A stretch of DNA of 7,177 bases from Fimbriiglobus sp. (GCA_025352585.1 JANXTD010000362.1:1-7177), one strand, 5' to 3'; shown: positions 1-6,041, numbered from the stretch's first letter. The notes: generated from the letters alone by a model not told the origin. Program-made: numbers and translations.

Positions 1-94
1 AGGCGGGGTTCGTTGGCGTGCATTTGCCAGTATCGCCTAGCTGGTGGGATCGGTTTCGGTTCGCCCGTAGCCGATGATGTGGAACTCGGTGCCA

Positions 95-108
95 GATCAG
101 GCCTGATC
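95..108. promoter_or_regulatory. Perfect 14-bp palindrome, possible operator
   Basis: GATCAGGCCTGATC reads identically on both strands, with 7-bp arms and no spacer. It ends 18 bp before the ATG of the gene at 127 and just before that gene's ribosome binding site. The position suits an operator for a dimeric regulator, but no regulator gene is visible and a chance palindrome cannot be excluded. With no loop it is unlikely to act as an RNA hairpin in this exact form. Confidence 0.3.
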
Positions 109-126
109 GAACTTTAAGGTAACATC

Positions 127-603
127 ATGATTCGGCAACGAATCGGCGACCTTCTGGAGATTCAGGAAAGCGGTAAGTATTTCTACGTCGTCGTCTTGAG
201 TCAGATCGTGATGTTCGGAGGCAACATTGTTTTCGCCTTCCACAACGACGGCGAGTGGCGCGAGCCGGACGACCTGCTCGCCGGCGACGGCGGGTTCAAC
301 GTCTGCGCCGACCTGCTGCCATCCAATCGTCAAGGGCGTGTCAAGCGCCTCCGGCGACTCGCGGAGGTGTCGCCATTTTGGCGGACTCACTCCGTCAAAG
401 CCACCAACCAGACCGGCCCCGGCATTAAGGCAACCCATTGGTTCATTTCGAGGGTGGATCAATTGGGCGGCGACCCCATATCCTGCATGACTGAACTCAC
501 GCAGGAGTGCCGCGAGGCGATGGACAGTGGGTGCCACAGCTTCGACCTGGTCGCGGCAAAAGTGCTCCGCCGCTACACCCCGGACCAGAACGAACACCTC
601 TGA
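127..603 (+). CDS. Small uncharacterised protein, weakly Imm26-like N-terminus
   Basis: This encodes a 158-residue soluble protein with no signal peptide; I do not recognise it firmly. Residues 6-42 have the pattern I-G-D-x-x-E-I, then G-K-Y-x-Y-x-x-V-L, then alternating hydrophobic and aromatic residues. That resembles the start of Imm26-type immunity proteins (GD-x-EI ... G-x-Y-AY-x-x-V). The rest (SPFWRTHSVKA, a basic stretch RQGRVKRLRRL at about 68-78, a helical C-terminus) gives no clear family. The ATG at 127 is supported by AAGG at 116-119 with a 7-nt spacing. A reading frame open from base 1 ends with TAA at 115-117, overlapping this ribosome binding site, so an upstream partner gene is possible but unproven. 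Codons ending in A or T (ATT, CAA, CGA, GTT, TAT, ATA) are commoner than in xseA or dxs, consistent with accessory DNA. The gene is likely real; the immunity role is only a suggestion. Confidence 0.68.
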   Translation: MIRQRIGDLLEIQESGKYFYVVVLSQIVMFGGNIVFAFHNDGEWREPDDLLAGDGGFNVCADLLPSNRQGRVKRLRRLAEVSPFWRTHSVKATNQTGPGIKATHWFISRVDQLGGDPISCMTELTQECREAMDSGCHSFDLVAAKVLRRYTPDQNEHL

Positions 604-621
604 CACGTTGAGAACCCGGAG

Positions 622-651
622 GGAACGGCTAATGAAGACCCCAGCCGTTCC
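622..651 (+). terminator. Hairpin after the 127-603 gene, terminator-like
   Basis: GGAACGGCT at 622-630 pairs perfectly with AGCCGTTCC at 643-651, a 9-bp stem with a 12-nt loop, starting 18 nt after the stop codon at 603. No T-run follows, so it is not a classical intrinsic terminator. It could end the left-end transcript or protect its 3' end, and it separates that gene from xseA. Confidence 0.35.
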
Positions 652-709
652 GCCGCCGAAGTGATAGGTTGATTTCTGTCCACTGCATAGCCCTCGTACC
701 GGGACGCCG

Positions 710-1945
710 ATGACGCTCGACCCCGCCGCCCGCAAGCCGATGACCGTGTCCGCGCTGACCCTCTCGGTGAAGTGCCGGCTGGAGGAGTTCTACCCCGGCG
801 TACTCGTCGCCGGCGAGGTGTCGAACTTCACGCACGCCAACTCGGGGCACTGGTACTTCTCGCTCAAGGACGCCGGGGCCACGCTGAAGTGCGTGATGTT
901 CCGCGGCTTCGCCCTGCGCGCCCGCTTCGACCCCAAGGACGGCACGCAGGTGATCGCCCGCGGCGGCTTGACGCTCTACCCGCAGCGCGGCGAGTACCAG
1001 TGCCTCGTCGAGGAGCTGACCCAACAGGGCGTCGGCTCCGCGGAGTTGGCCCTGCGCCGGCTCAAGGAAAAGCTCTTGCAGAAGGGCTACTTCGCCCCGG
1101 AGCGCAAGCGGCGATTGCCGCCGTACCCGCGGCGGATCGCCCTCATTGCCAGCCCGACGGGGGCGGCGATCCGCGACATGCTGCAAATCTTGAAGGTCCG
1201 CTGGCCGCTGGCCGAGGTCGTCGTCCGGCCTTCGCGGGTGCAAGGCGACGGGGCGGCGGTCGAAGTCGCCACCGCCGTGCGGATGCTCAGCGGCCTGCAC
1301 GCCACTCGCAAGTTGCCGCTCTCGGCGATCGTCGTGGGCCGCGGCGGCGGCAGCAGCCAGGACCTCGCGGCGTTCAACGAAGAAGTCATCGCCGACGCGA
1401 TCTTCGACTCGGCGGTGCCGGTCGTCTCGGCGGTCGGCCACGAGATCGACGTGTGCATCGCCGACATGGTCGCCGACTACCGCGCCCTCACGCCGTCGGA
1501 GGCGATGACGCAACTCTGCCCCGACCGCGGCGAAATGCTCGACGGCCTCGTGGACACTGCCGCCCGGCTCGACGACGCCGTGAACGCACGGCTGGCGCTG
1601 GCCCGCGAACGGCTGACGCGGATGGCCGACCGGCCGGCGCTGCGCAAGCCGTTCGAGCGCATCCGCGACTCCGAACAGAAACTCGACGACTGGGGGGCGC
1701 GGCTGTCGCGCGCCGCCGAACGCCGGCTGACCCGCTCCGGCGAGCAAGTCGCCGCGCTCGCCGACCAACTCGAAAGCCTCAGCCCGCTGAACGTGTTGAA
1801 GCGCGGCTTCAGTTTGACGACCCTCGCCGATGGCCGGCTACTACGCTCCGCCGGCGAGGTGCGGCCGGGCGACACGCTGCGCACCCGGACGCCGGACGGC
1901 GTCGTCGTCAGTACCGTCACCGACCGCCCAGGGGTTTCCTCATGA
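710..1945 (+). CDS. xseA: Exodeoxyribonuclease VII large subunit
   Basis: This is the catalytic subunit of exonuclease VII, a cytoplasmic nuclease that degrades single-stranded DNA in both directions and works with XseB. At 411 residues it is somewhat shorter than the E. coli protein (about 456). Residues 11-110 form the N-terminal OB-fold: TVSALT, VAGEVSNFTHANSGHWYFSLKD at 33-54, then QRGEYQ. The catalytic domain shows ASPTGAAIRDML (147-158), VGRGGGSSQDLAAFNEE (209-225) and SAVGHEIDVCIADMVADYRALTPSEA (240-265). A charged helical region (about 272-355), expected to be the coiled-coil stalk that binds XseB, precedes the usual SPLNVLKRGFSL (358-369). Conserved motifs carry substitutions: RGGGS-x-E-D-L-W is here RGGGS-S-Q-D-L-A, and GHETD is GHEID. 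The ATG at 710 has only a weak GGGA upstream; an in-frame ATG at 740 is the alternative, but family members usually have some residues before TVS. The stop overlaps the start of xseB, implying co-translation. Confidence 0.97.
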   Translation: MTLDPAARKPMTVSALTLSVKCRLEEFYPGVLVAGEVSNFTHANSGHWYFSLKDAGATLKCVMFRGFALRARFDPKDGTQVIARGGLTLYPQRGEYQCLVEELTQQGVGSAELALRRLKEKLLQKGYFAPERKRRLPPYPRRIALIASPTGAAIRDMLQILKVRWPLAEVVVRPSRVQGDGAAVEVATAVRMLSGLHATRKLPLSAIVVGRGGGSSQDLAAFNEEVIADAIFDSAVPVVSAVGHEIDVCIADMVADYRALTPSEAMTQLCPDRGEMLDGLVDTAARLDDAVNARLALARERLTRMADRPALRKPFERIRDSEQKLDDWGARLSRAAERRLTRSGEQVAALADQLESLSPLNVLKRGFSLTTLADGRLLRSAGEVRPGDTLRTRTPDGVVVSTVTDRPGVSS

Positions 1946-2244
1946 CCGAACCGACCCCGCCCGTGCGCTTTGAAGTGGCGCTCGCGGAACTCGAGAAGAT
2001 TCTGCGCGAACTCGAGGACGGCACCACGTCGCTCGAAGATGCCTTGGCCCGCTACGAGCGCGGCGTCGGCATCCTGAAGGCGTGCTACGGCCAGTTGCGC
2101 GACGCCGAGCAGCGCATCCGCCAACTGACGGGCGTCGGCGAGGACGGCAGCCCCGAGTTCAAGGCGTTCGAGCACTCCGCGAGCGTCGAGGGGACGAAGC
2201 CGACGCGACGGGCCAAGCCGTCGGCCGATGACCTGTTCGGCTGA
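1942..2244 (+). CDS. xseB: Exodeoxyribonuclease VII small subunit
   Basis: This is the small subunit of exonuclease VII; several copies bind the stalk of XseA. It is 100 residues long, against about 80 in E. coli. Residues 10-63 carry the family core: FEVALAELEKILRELEDG, then SLEDALARYERGV, then LRDAEQRIRQL, two helices rich in charged residues. The ATG at 1942 overlaps the xseA TGA (ATGA) and is preceded by AGGGG at 1930-1934 with a 7-nt spacing. The same frame is open upstream through xseA, but that is a shadow; only the part from 1942 matches the family. The C-terminus extends about 30 residues beyond the core, with a basic patch (TRRAK) and the acidic-hydrophobic end SADDLFG. Start and family are both well supported. 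Confidence 0.96.
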   Translation: MTEPTPPVRFEVALAELEKILRELEDGTTSLEDALARYERGVGILKACYGQLRDAEQRIRQLTGVGEDGSPEFKAFEHSASVEGTKPTRRAKPSADDLFG

Positions 2245-2258
2245 TTGCCCTTGCATGT

Positions 2259-2273
2259 CTTTGCGACGCAAAG
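2259..2273. promoter_or_regulatory. 15-bp palindrome CTTTGCGACGCAAAG after xseB
   Basis: CTTTGCG and CGCAAAG are perfect 7-bp arms around a single central A, beginning 15 nt after the xseB stop. As DNA it looks like a binding site for a dimeric regulator. As RNA it could fold into a 6-bp stem with a 3-nt loop, but no T-run follows. It lies just upstream of the candidate ispA promoter, so an operator is slightly the better reading. Confidence 0.3.
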
Positions 2274-2284
2274 TAAACTGCGAC

Positions 2285-2314
2285 TCGACGGTGCCGCCGC
2301 GGGGCGACTACACT
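2285..2314 (+). promoter_or_regulatory. Candidate sigma-70-type promoter for ispA
   Basis: TCGACG at 2285-2290 (4 of 6 matches to TTGACA) and TACACT at 2309-2314 (4 of 6 to TATAAT) are 18 bp apart, in a 114-bp gap before ispA. The match is modest and planctomycete promoter consensus is not firmly known to me. If used, transcription would begin near 2321, inside the next inverted repeat. Confidence 0.28.
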
Positions 2315-2318
2315 GACA

Positions 2319-2334
2319 ACACTGGCTCCAGTGT
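2319..2334. promoter_or_regulatory. Inverted repeat in the ispA leader
   Basis: ACACTGG at 2319-2325 and CCAGTGT at 2328-2334 are perfect 7-bp arms separated by CT. As RNA this gives a 6-bp stem with a GCTC tetraloop, ending 12 nt before the GGAGGA ribosome binding site. It covers the predicted transcription start, so it could be an operator or a 5'-leader hairpin affecting translation of ispA. It is not followed by a T-run. Confidence 0.32.
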
Positions 2335-2346
2335 CACCACTCCGTC

Positions 2347-2352
2347 GGAGGA
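2347..2352 (+). promoter_or_regulatory. Strong ribosome binding site fixing the ispA TTG start
   Basis: GGAGGA sits 6 nt before a TTG at 2359. This is the best Shine-Dalgarno match before any gene in the window and decides the start. The next ATG in frame (2473) would remove the conserved GKRLRP-preceding helices of the protein. Confidence 0.7.
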
Positions 2353-2358
2353 TCGCCG

Positions 2359-3267
2359 TTGCCCGCCGCGATCTGGGACGAACTCACGCCGAAGTTGGTC
2401 GCCATCAAGGCGGCACTGCGGCATCACCTTGCCGACGGCACCCGACTGGCTCCGGCGCGGCTGCGCGACGCGATGGCGTACTCGTTGCTTGCCCCCGGCA
2501 AGCGGTTGCGTCCGCTGCTGACGGTCCTCGCGACCGAGGCGGTCGGCGGCGACTTGACTGCGGCGTTGCCGGCGGCGTGTGCCGTCGAGATGGTCCACAC
2601 GTACTCGCTGATCCACGACGACTTGCCGGCGATGGACGACGACGACTTGCGCCGCGGCTTGCCGACCTGCCACAAGCGGTTCGACGAGGCGACGGCGATC
2701 CTGGCCGGCGACGCGCTGCTGACGCTCGCCTTCGGGGTGTTGGCCGACAGTTACCCGCCCGCCACTGCGTCGGTTAGTCTCAAAGAGATTGCGGCGGGGG
2801 CCGGGGCGGCCGGCATGGTCGGCGGGCAGATGCTCGACCTCCAAGCGGAGTCGGAGAGTTGTCCCCCGGCTGTTGCCGACCTCGAAAGGATTCACCGCCT
2901 CAAGACGGGGGCGCTGTTCCGCACGGCTCTCCGCCTAGGGCTATATTCCGCGCAGGCCGAGCGGCCGGGGGGCGTTGACCCGGTCGCCCTCGGTCACCTT
3001 GATGCGTTTGCGGACGCCTTCGGGTTGGCCTTCCAGGTCACCGACGACCTGCTCGACGTGGAGAGTTCCGCCGAACTCGCCGGCAAGCGGGTCGGCAAGG
3101 ACGCGGCCCTCGGCAAGCTGACGTACCCCGGACTGCTGGGCGTCGCGAGTAGCCGGGAACGCGCCGCCGAACTCGGGCGGGCCGCCGTGAGCGCCGCCGA
3201 GGCGTTGGGCGAACGGGCGCGGCCGCTGGCGGAACTCGCCCGGTTTGTCGTACAGAGGGACCGCTGA
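2359..3267 (+). CDS. ispA: Short-chain polyprenyl diphosphate synthase, predicted farnesyl diphosphate synthase
   Basis: This enzyme condenses isopentenyl diphosphate with dimethylallyl and geranyl diphosphate in the cytoplasm, supplying precursors for quinones, the undecaprenyl carrier and triterpenoids. The 302-residue length is typical. Visible motifs are GKRLRP (47-52, IPP binding), the first aspartate-rich motif D87-D-L-P-A-M-D93 within IHDDLPAMDDDDLRRG, GGQMLDL (155-161), K182-T-G, the second aspartate motif D229-D-L-L-D233, and GKDAALGKLTYPGLLG (246-261). The first motif has the bacterial two-residue insertion, and the fifth residue before it is Tyr82, as in E. coli IspA (AYSLIHDD). 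An aromatic residue there normally stops the chain at C15, so FPP is the likely product; GGPP is the main alternative. The start is TTG at 2359, set by GGAGGA. It lies 114 nt after xseB and 109 nt before dxs, in the xseB-ispA-dxs order known from E. coli. Confidence 0.95.
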   Translation: MPAAIWDELTPKLVAIKAALRHHLADGTRLAPARLRDAMAYSLLAPGKRLRPLLTVLATEAVGGDLTAALPAACAVEMVHTYSLIHDDLPAMDDDDLRRGLPTCHKRFDEATAILAGDALLTLAFGVLADSYPPATASVSLKEIAAGAGAAGMVGGQMLDLQAESESCPPAVADLERIHRLKTGALFRTALRLGLYSAQAERPGGVDPVALGHLDAFADAFGLAFQVTDDLLDVESSAELAGKRVGKDAALGKLTYPGLLGVASSRERAAELGRAAVSAAEALGERARPLAELARFVVQRDR

Positions 3268-3312
3268 CGCGGCGGTCGATTGTTGATAAAACTCCCGCGG
3301 GGGCGTGACGGT

Positions 3313-3334
3313 CGCCGGGGTCCAACCCCCGGTG
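3313..3334 (+). terminator. GC hairpin between ispA and dxs
   Basis: Bases 3313-3320 pair with 3327-3334 in an 8-bp stem (one G-T pair) around a 6-nt loop; the core is CCGGGG against CCCCGG. No T-run follows, so it is more likely an attenuator, an RNA-stability element or chance in GC-rich DNA than a full terminator. It starts 45 nt after the ispA stop and ends 42 nt before dxs. An A/T-rich patch at 3284-3291 (TGATAAAA) precedes it but lacks a convincing -35 partner. Confidence 0.25.
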
Positions 3335-3376
3335 CCGCGCGACGCCGAGACGGACTTTCCCTGGCCTGGGTGACGT

Positions 3377-5308
3377 ATGCCGGAACTGCTCGCGACGATC
3401 AATAGTCCCGCCGACCTGCTCCGCCTGACCGACGCCCAACTCGACCGCGTGGCGAAGGAGATTCGGGCCGAACTCGTCCGTGTCTTGAGCATCCGCCAGG
3501 CCCACTTCGCAAGCAACCTCGGCGTCGTCGAACTCTGCCTGGCGCTGCACCTGACCTACGACTTCTCCAAAGACCGGCTGATCTGGGACACCGGCCACCA
3601 GATCTACCCGCACAAGCTCATCACCGGGCGCTTCAAGCAGTTCGACACGATCCGCCGGCGTGGCGGCCTCATGGGCTTCCCCAACGCGGCCGAAAGCCCC
3701 TACGACCTGTTCACGACCGGCCACGCCGGGGCGAGTGTGTCCACCGTGTCGGGCCTCAAGGCCGGCGACGACTTGCTGGGCCGCACCGACCGCCACGCGG
3801 TCGCCGTGATCGGCGACGGGGCCTTCCCGTGCGGCATGGTCTACGAGGCGTTCAACAACATTGGCGGCACCAAGCAGAACATTTTGGTCGTACTGAACGA
3901 CAACAAGATGTCGATCTGCCCGCGCACCGGCGGCCTGGCGGAGTACCTCGACCAGTGCCGCGCCACGGGGCTCTACCAGGGCAGCAAGCGGACGCTCAAC
4001 GAGTTCCTGAAGCAGATTCCGCTGGTCGGCGAGGCGGCCCGCACGTCGCTGGAGTCGCTGCGTGACGGCCTCAAGGCGGTCTTCAAGAACGGCATGTTGT
4101 TCGAGGAGTTGGGCTTCCGCTACTTCGGCCCCGTCGATGGTCACGACCTGCACGGGATGCGCAAGATTCTCAAGGTCTTGAAGGGCCAAACCGGGCCGGT
4201 GCTGCTGCACGTCTTGACCACGAAGGGCGAAGGCGTGCCGCAGGCGGCCCAGGACCCGGTGACCTTCCACGCCCCGCCGGTGTTCGAGAGCTTCGGCCCC
4301 GCCGGCGAAATCCTGTCGATGAAGAAGGGCGGCGGCAAAGCCTACACCGACGCCATGACGACGGCCATCCACAACGTCCTCGCCGAGGACGAGACCGCCG
4401 TGGTGCTGACCGCCGCGATGTGCCAGGGTAACAAGCTCGAAAAGGTGCGGGCCGACTTCCCCAAGCAGTTCGTCGACACCGGCATTTGCGAGTCCCACGC
4501 GGTCGCCTTCGCCGCCGGCATGGCCAAGGCCGGGGCCAAGCCGATCGTCGACATTTACAGCACCTTCCTGCAACGCGCCTTCGACAACATCTTCCAGGAA
4601 GTCGCGCTCCAGAACCTCCCGGTGGTGTTCACGCTCGACCGCGCCGGGCTGGCGGGGCCGGACGGGCCGACGCACCACGGGGCGTTCGACATCCCGTACC
4701 TGCGGCTCTTCCCGAACATGACCTGCATGGCCCCCGGCGACGAACTCGATGTCGAGCCGATGTTACGGTTCGCCCTGAAGCACCGCGGGCCGACGACCAT
4801 TCGATACCCCAAGGCCAACCTCGAACGCCTCGACCGCAGCGAGTCCGGCGACCGGCCGACGCCGATCGAGCACGGCAAGGCCGAGGTGATCGAGTGGGGC
4901 GACGACGGCTGTTTCGTCGTCTTCGGGGCGTTCGCACCGCTCTGCCAGGAGGCGGCCCGCCGCCTGCGCGACGAGGGGCTGAGCGTCGGCGTCATCAACG
5001 CCCGCTTCGTCAAACCGCTCGACCGCGACACGATCTTCAAGGCGATCGAGAACTTGCCGCTCGTCGTGACCGTCGAAGAAGGCACCGTCGAAGGCGGCTT
5101 CGGCAGCGCGGTCCTCGAAGCGGCCAACGCCGCCGGCTTGGACACGCGCAACGTCGTCCGCCGCGGCCTTCCCGACCGCTTCATCGAGCACGGCGAGCGC
5201 GGCGAACTGCTCGCCGAGGTCGGCCTCGACCTCGCCGGGCTGATGGACACGATGCGCAAAGGCCGCGCCCTGATCGCCGGCGGCGACCGCGAACTGACCG
5301 TCGGCTAA
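3377..5308 (+). CDS. dxs: 1-deoxy-D-xylulose-5-phosphate synthase
   Basis: This thiamine-diphosphate enzyme joins pyruvate and glyceraldehyde 3-phosphate to make DXP, the first step of the MEP isoprenoid pathway, in the cytoplasm. Its 643 residues are full length for the family. Motifs in order: HFASNLGVVEL (43-53), WDTGHQIYPHK (70-80), the TPP/Mg site GDGA (146-149) to NDN (174-176), the DXS-diagnostic YFGPVDGHD (249-257), DPVTFHA with His298, the catalytic Glu372 in GICESHA, IYSTFLQR (393-400), DRAG (421-424), GPDGPTHHG (427-435) and RYP (476-478). The YFGPVDGHD segment separates it from ordinary transketolase. The usual AEQHA around the catalytic Glu is here CESHA, which keeps Glu and His. 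I associate this variant with planctomycetes, but that is from memory. The ATG at 3377 has only a weak GGGTG upstream but gives the expected N-terminus. It probably shares transcripts with ispA and the nitroreductase gene. Confidence 0.97.
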   Translation: MPELLATINSPADLLRLTDAQLDRVAKEIRAELVRVLSIRQAHFASNLGVVELCLALHLTYDFSKDRLIWDTGHQIYPHKLITGRFKQFDTIRRRGGLMGFPNAAESPYDLFTTGHAGASVSTVSGLKAGDDLLGRTDRHAVAVIGDGAFPCGMVYEAFNNIGGTKQNILVVLNDNKMSICPRTGGLAEYLDQCRATGLYQGSKRTLNEFLKQIPLVGEAARTSLESLRDGLKAVFKNGMLFEELGFRYFGPVDGHDLHGMRKILKVLKGQTGPVLLHVLTTKGEGVPQAAQDPVTFHAPPVFESFGPAGEILSMKKGGGKAYTDAMTTAIHNVLAEDETAVVLTAAMCQGNKLEKVRADFPKQFVDTGICESHAVAFAAGMAKAGAKPIVDIYSTFLQRAFDNIFQEVALQNLPVVFTLDRAGLAGPDGPTHHGAFDIPYLRLFPNMTCMAPGDELDVEPMLRFALKHRGPTTIRYPKANLERLDRSESGDRPTPIEHGKAEVIEWGDDGCFVVFGAFAPLCQEAARRLRDEGLSVGVINARFVKPLDRDTIFKAIENLPLVVTVEEGTVEGGFGSAVLEAANAAGLDTRNVVRRGLPDRFIEHGERGELLAEVGLDLAGLMDTMRKGRALIAGGDRELTVG

Positions 5309-5338
5309 TTCCCACCCCGCAACTCCCGAGACTCCGCG

Positions 5339-5986
5339 ATGCAGGCCGTGACCCCCGACCACTTGCTGGGCCAGTTGCGCTGGCGCTACGCGGTCAAGAA
5401 GTTCGACGCCGCGAGGCGAATCCCGGCCGAAACGTGGGGGGCGTTGATCGAGAGCTTGGTGCTCTCCGCCTCGTCGTACGGCTTGCAGCCGTGGAAGTTT
5501 TTCGTCGTGGAGACCCCCGAGACCCGGGCGCAACTGCTGCCACACAGCTGGGGCCAGAAGCAAGTCGTGGAGGCGTCGCACCTGATCGTCTTCGCGCTCA
5601 AGAACGGCGTCGGGGCCGACGACGCGACGCGCCTGGCCCGGCGGACGGCCGAGGTTCAGGGGGTGCCGGTCGATGCGACCGACGGCTACCGCAAGATGGT
5701 GACTCACTCGCTGACGAGTAAGCCTCAAGCCGAAGTCGATGTCTGGATGACCCACCAGATTTACATCGCGTTGGGCCACTTCTTGACCTCCGCGGCACTG
5801 CTCGGCATCGACACCTGCCCGATGGAAGGCTTCGTCCCGGCGAAGTACGACGAAATCTTGGGCCTTCCTGAGAAGGGGTACCGCTCCGTCGTCCTGGCGA
5901 CGGCCGGCTATCGCGCGGCCGACGACCCTCACGCCGCCAAGCCGAAGGTGCGGTTCGAGACCACCGAAGTCGTCGAGTCGATTTGA
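5339..5986 (+). CDS. NfsB-like NAD(P)H-dependent nitroreductase (FMN)
   Basis: This is a flavin-dependent oxidoreductase of the nitroreductase superfamily, expected to be a cytoplasmic homodimer with one FMN per active site; family members reduce nitro compounds or quinones with NAD(P)H. Its 215 residues match E. coli NfsB (217). Residues 14-23 (RWRYAVKKFD) supply the FMN phosphate contacts, likely Arg16 and Lys20. ASSYGLQPWKFFVV (44-57) is the standard S-x-x-x-x-QPW segment; HLIVFALK (81-88) and MTHQIYIALGHFL (137-149) follow. CPMEGF (160-165) and EKGYRSVV (178-185) complete the flavin pocket. Only 30 nt separate it from dxs, so co-transcription is likely. The ATG at 5339 has a poor ribosome binding site (CGAGA at 5327-5331), so translation after dxs may rely on coupling. 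The physiological substrate cannot be read from sequence; a quinone or dihydropteridine reductase role is possible. Confidence 0.92.
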   Translation: MQAVTPDHLLGQLRWRYAVKKFDAARRIPAETWGALIESLVLSASSYGLQPWKFFVVETPETRAQLLPHSWGQKQVVEASHLIVFALKNGVGADDATRLARRTAEVQGVPVDATDGYRKMVTHSLTSKPQAEVDVWMTHQIYIALGHFLTSAALLGIDTCPMEGFVPAKYDEILGLPEKGYRSVVLATAGYRAADDPHAAKPKVRFETTEVVESI

Positions 5987-5996
5987 GGCCGGGCAC

Positions 5997-6028
5997 CGGA
6001 CCGCGGGTGGCCGTACCCGTTCGGTCCG
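5997..6028 (+). terminator. Strong bulged hairpin, likely end of the xseA-nitroreductase cluster
   Basis: CGGACCG at 5997-6003 pairs with CGGTCCG at 6022-6028, and CGGGT at 6004-6008 pairs with ACCCG at 6015-6019. This gives 12 base pairs with a 2-nt bulge (6020-6021) and a 6-nt loop. It begins 10 nt after the nitroreductase stop. No real T-run follows, only GTTGCATAAT, so termination is inferred from its position and stability. Confidence 0.42.
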
Positions 6029-6035
6029 CCGGTTG

Positions 6036-6041
6036 CATAAT
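6036..6041 (+). promoter_or_regulatory. Candidate -10 element for the sigma factor gene
   Basis: CATAAT, within the only A/T-rich patch of the 133-bp gap (6033-6047), matches TATAAT at five of six positions and is preceded by TTG. There is no acceptable -35 hexamer at the usual distance, because the hairpin ending at 6028 occupies that region. It may be a promoter read by an alternative sigma factor, including the ECF factor encoded downstream, or simply chance. Confidence 0.27.

Noticed and set aside
1..117. Frame open from base 1 to TAA at 115-117, possible 3' end of an upstream gene
   Set aside because: Only 38 codons, no recognisable motif, and third positions are only about half G/C, unlike real genes here. 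Kept as context for the left-end gene, not called as a gene.
97..735. Long minus-strand frame across the left-end gene
   Set aside because: It is opposite the 127-603 gene, has no convincing start site and no family resemblance; such frames are common opposite GC-rich genes.
629..1768. Long minus-strand frame opposite xseA
   Set aside because: Composition is Arg/Ala/Gly/His-rich low-complexity, typical of an antisense shadow of GC-rich coding DNA; no motif.
772..1941. In-frame upward extension of xseB through xseA
   Set aside because: The translation is arginine- and proline-rich noise and overlaps well-supported xseA; the family match begins at the ATG at 1942.
2228..2521. Small frame bridging the xseB end and ispA start
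   Set aside because: Overlaps both real genes out of frame, and no family pattern is visible.
3284..3291. TGATAAAA as a -10 box for dxs
   Set aside because: No -35 match at 16-18 bp upstream, which falls in the end of ispA; too weak to call.
3038..4678. 546-codon minus-strand frame opposite ispA and dxs
   Set aside because: It spans two clearly real genes on the opposite strand, and its repetitive Val/Glu/Arg/His make-up mirrors their codon structure.
4486..5721. 411-codon plus-strand frame across dxs and the nitroreductase gene
   Set aside because: Arginine-rich out-of-frame shadow crossing a gene boundary where both real genes have full family motifs in other frames.
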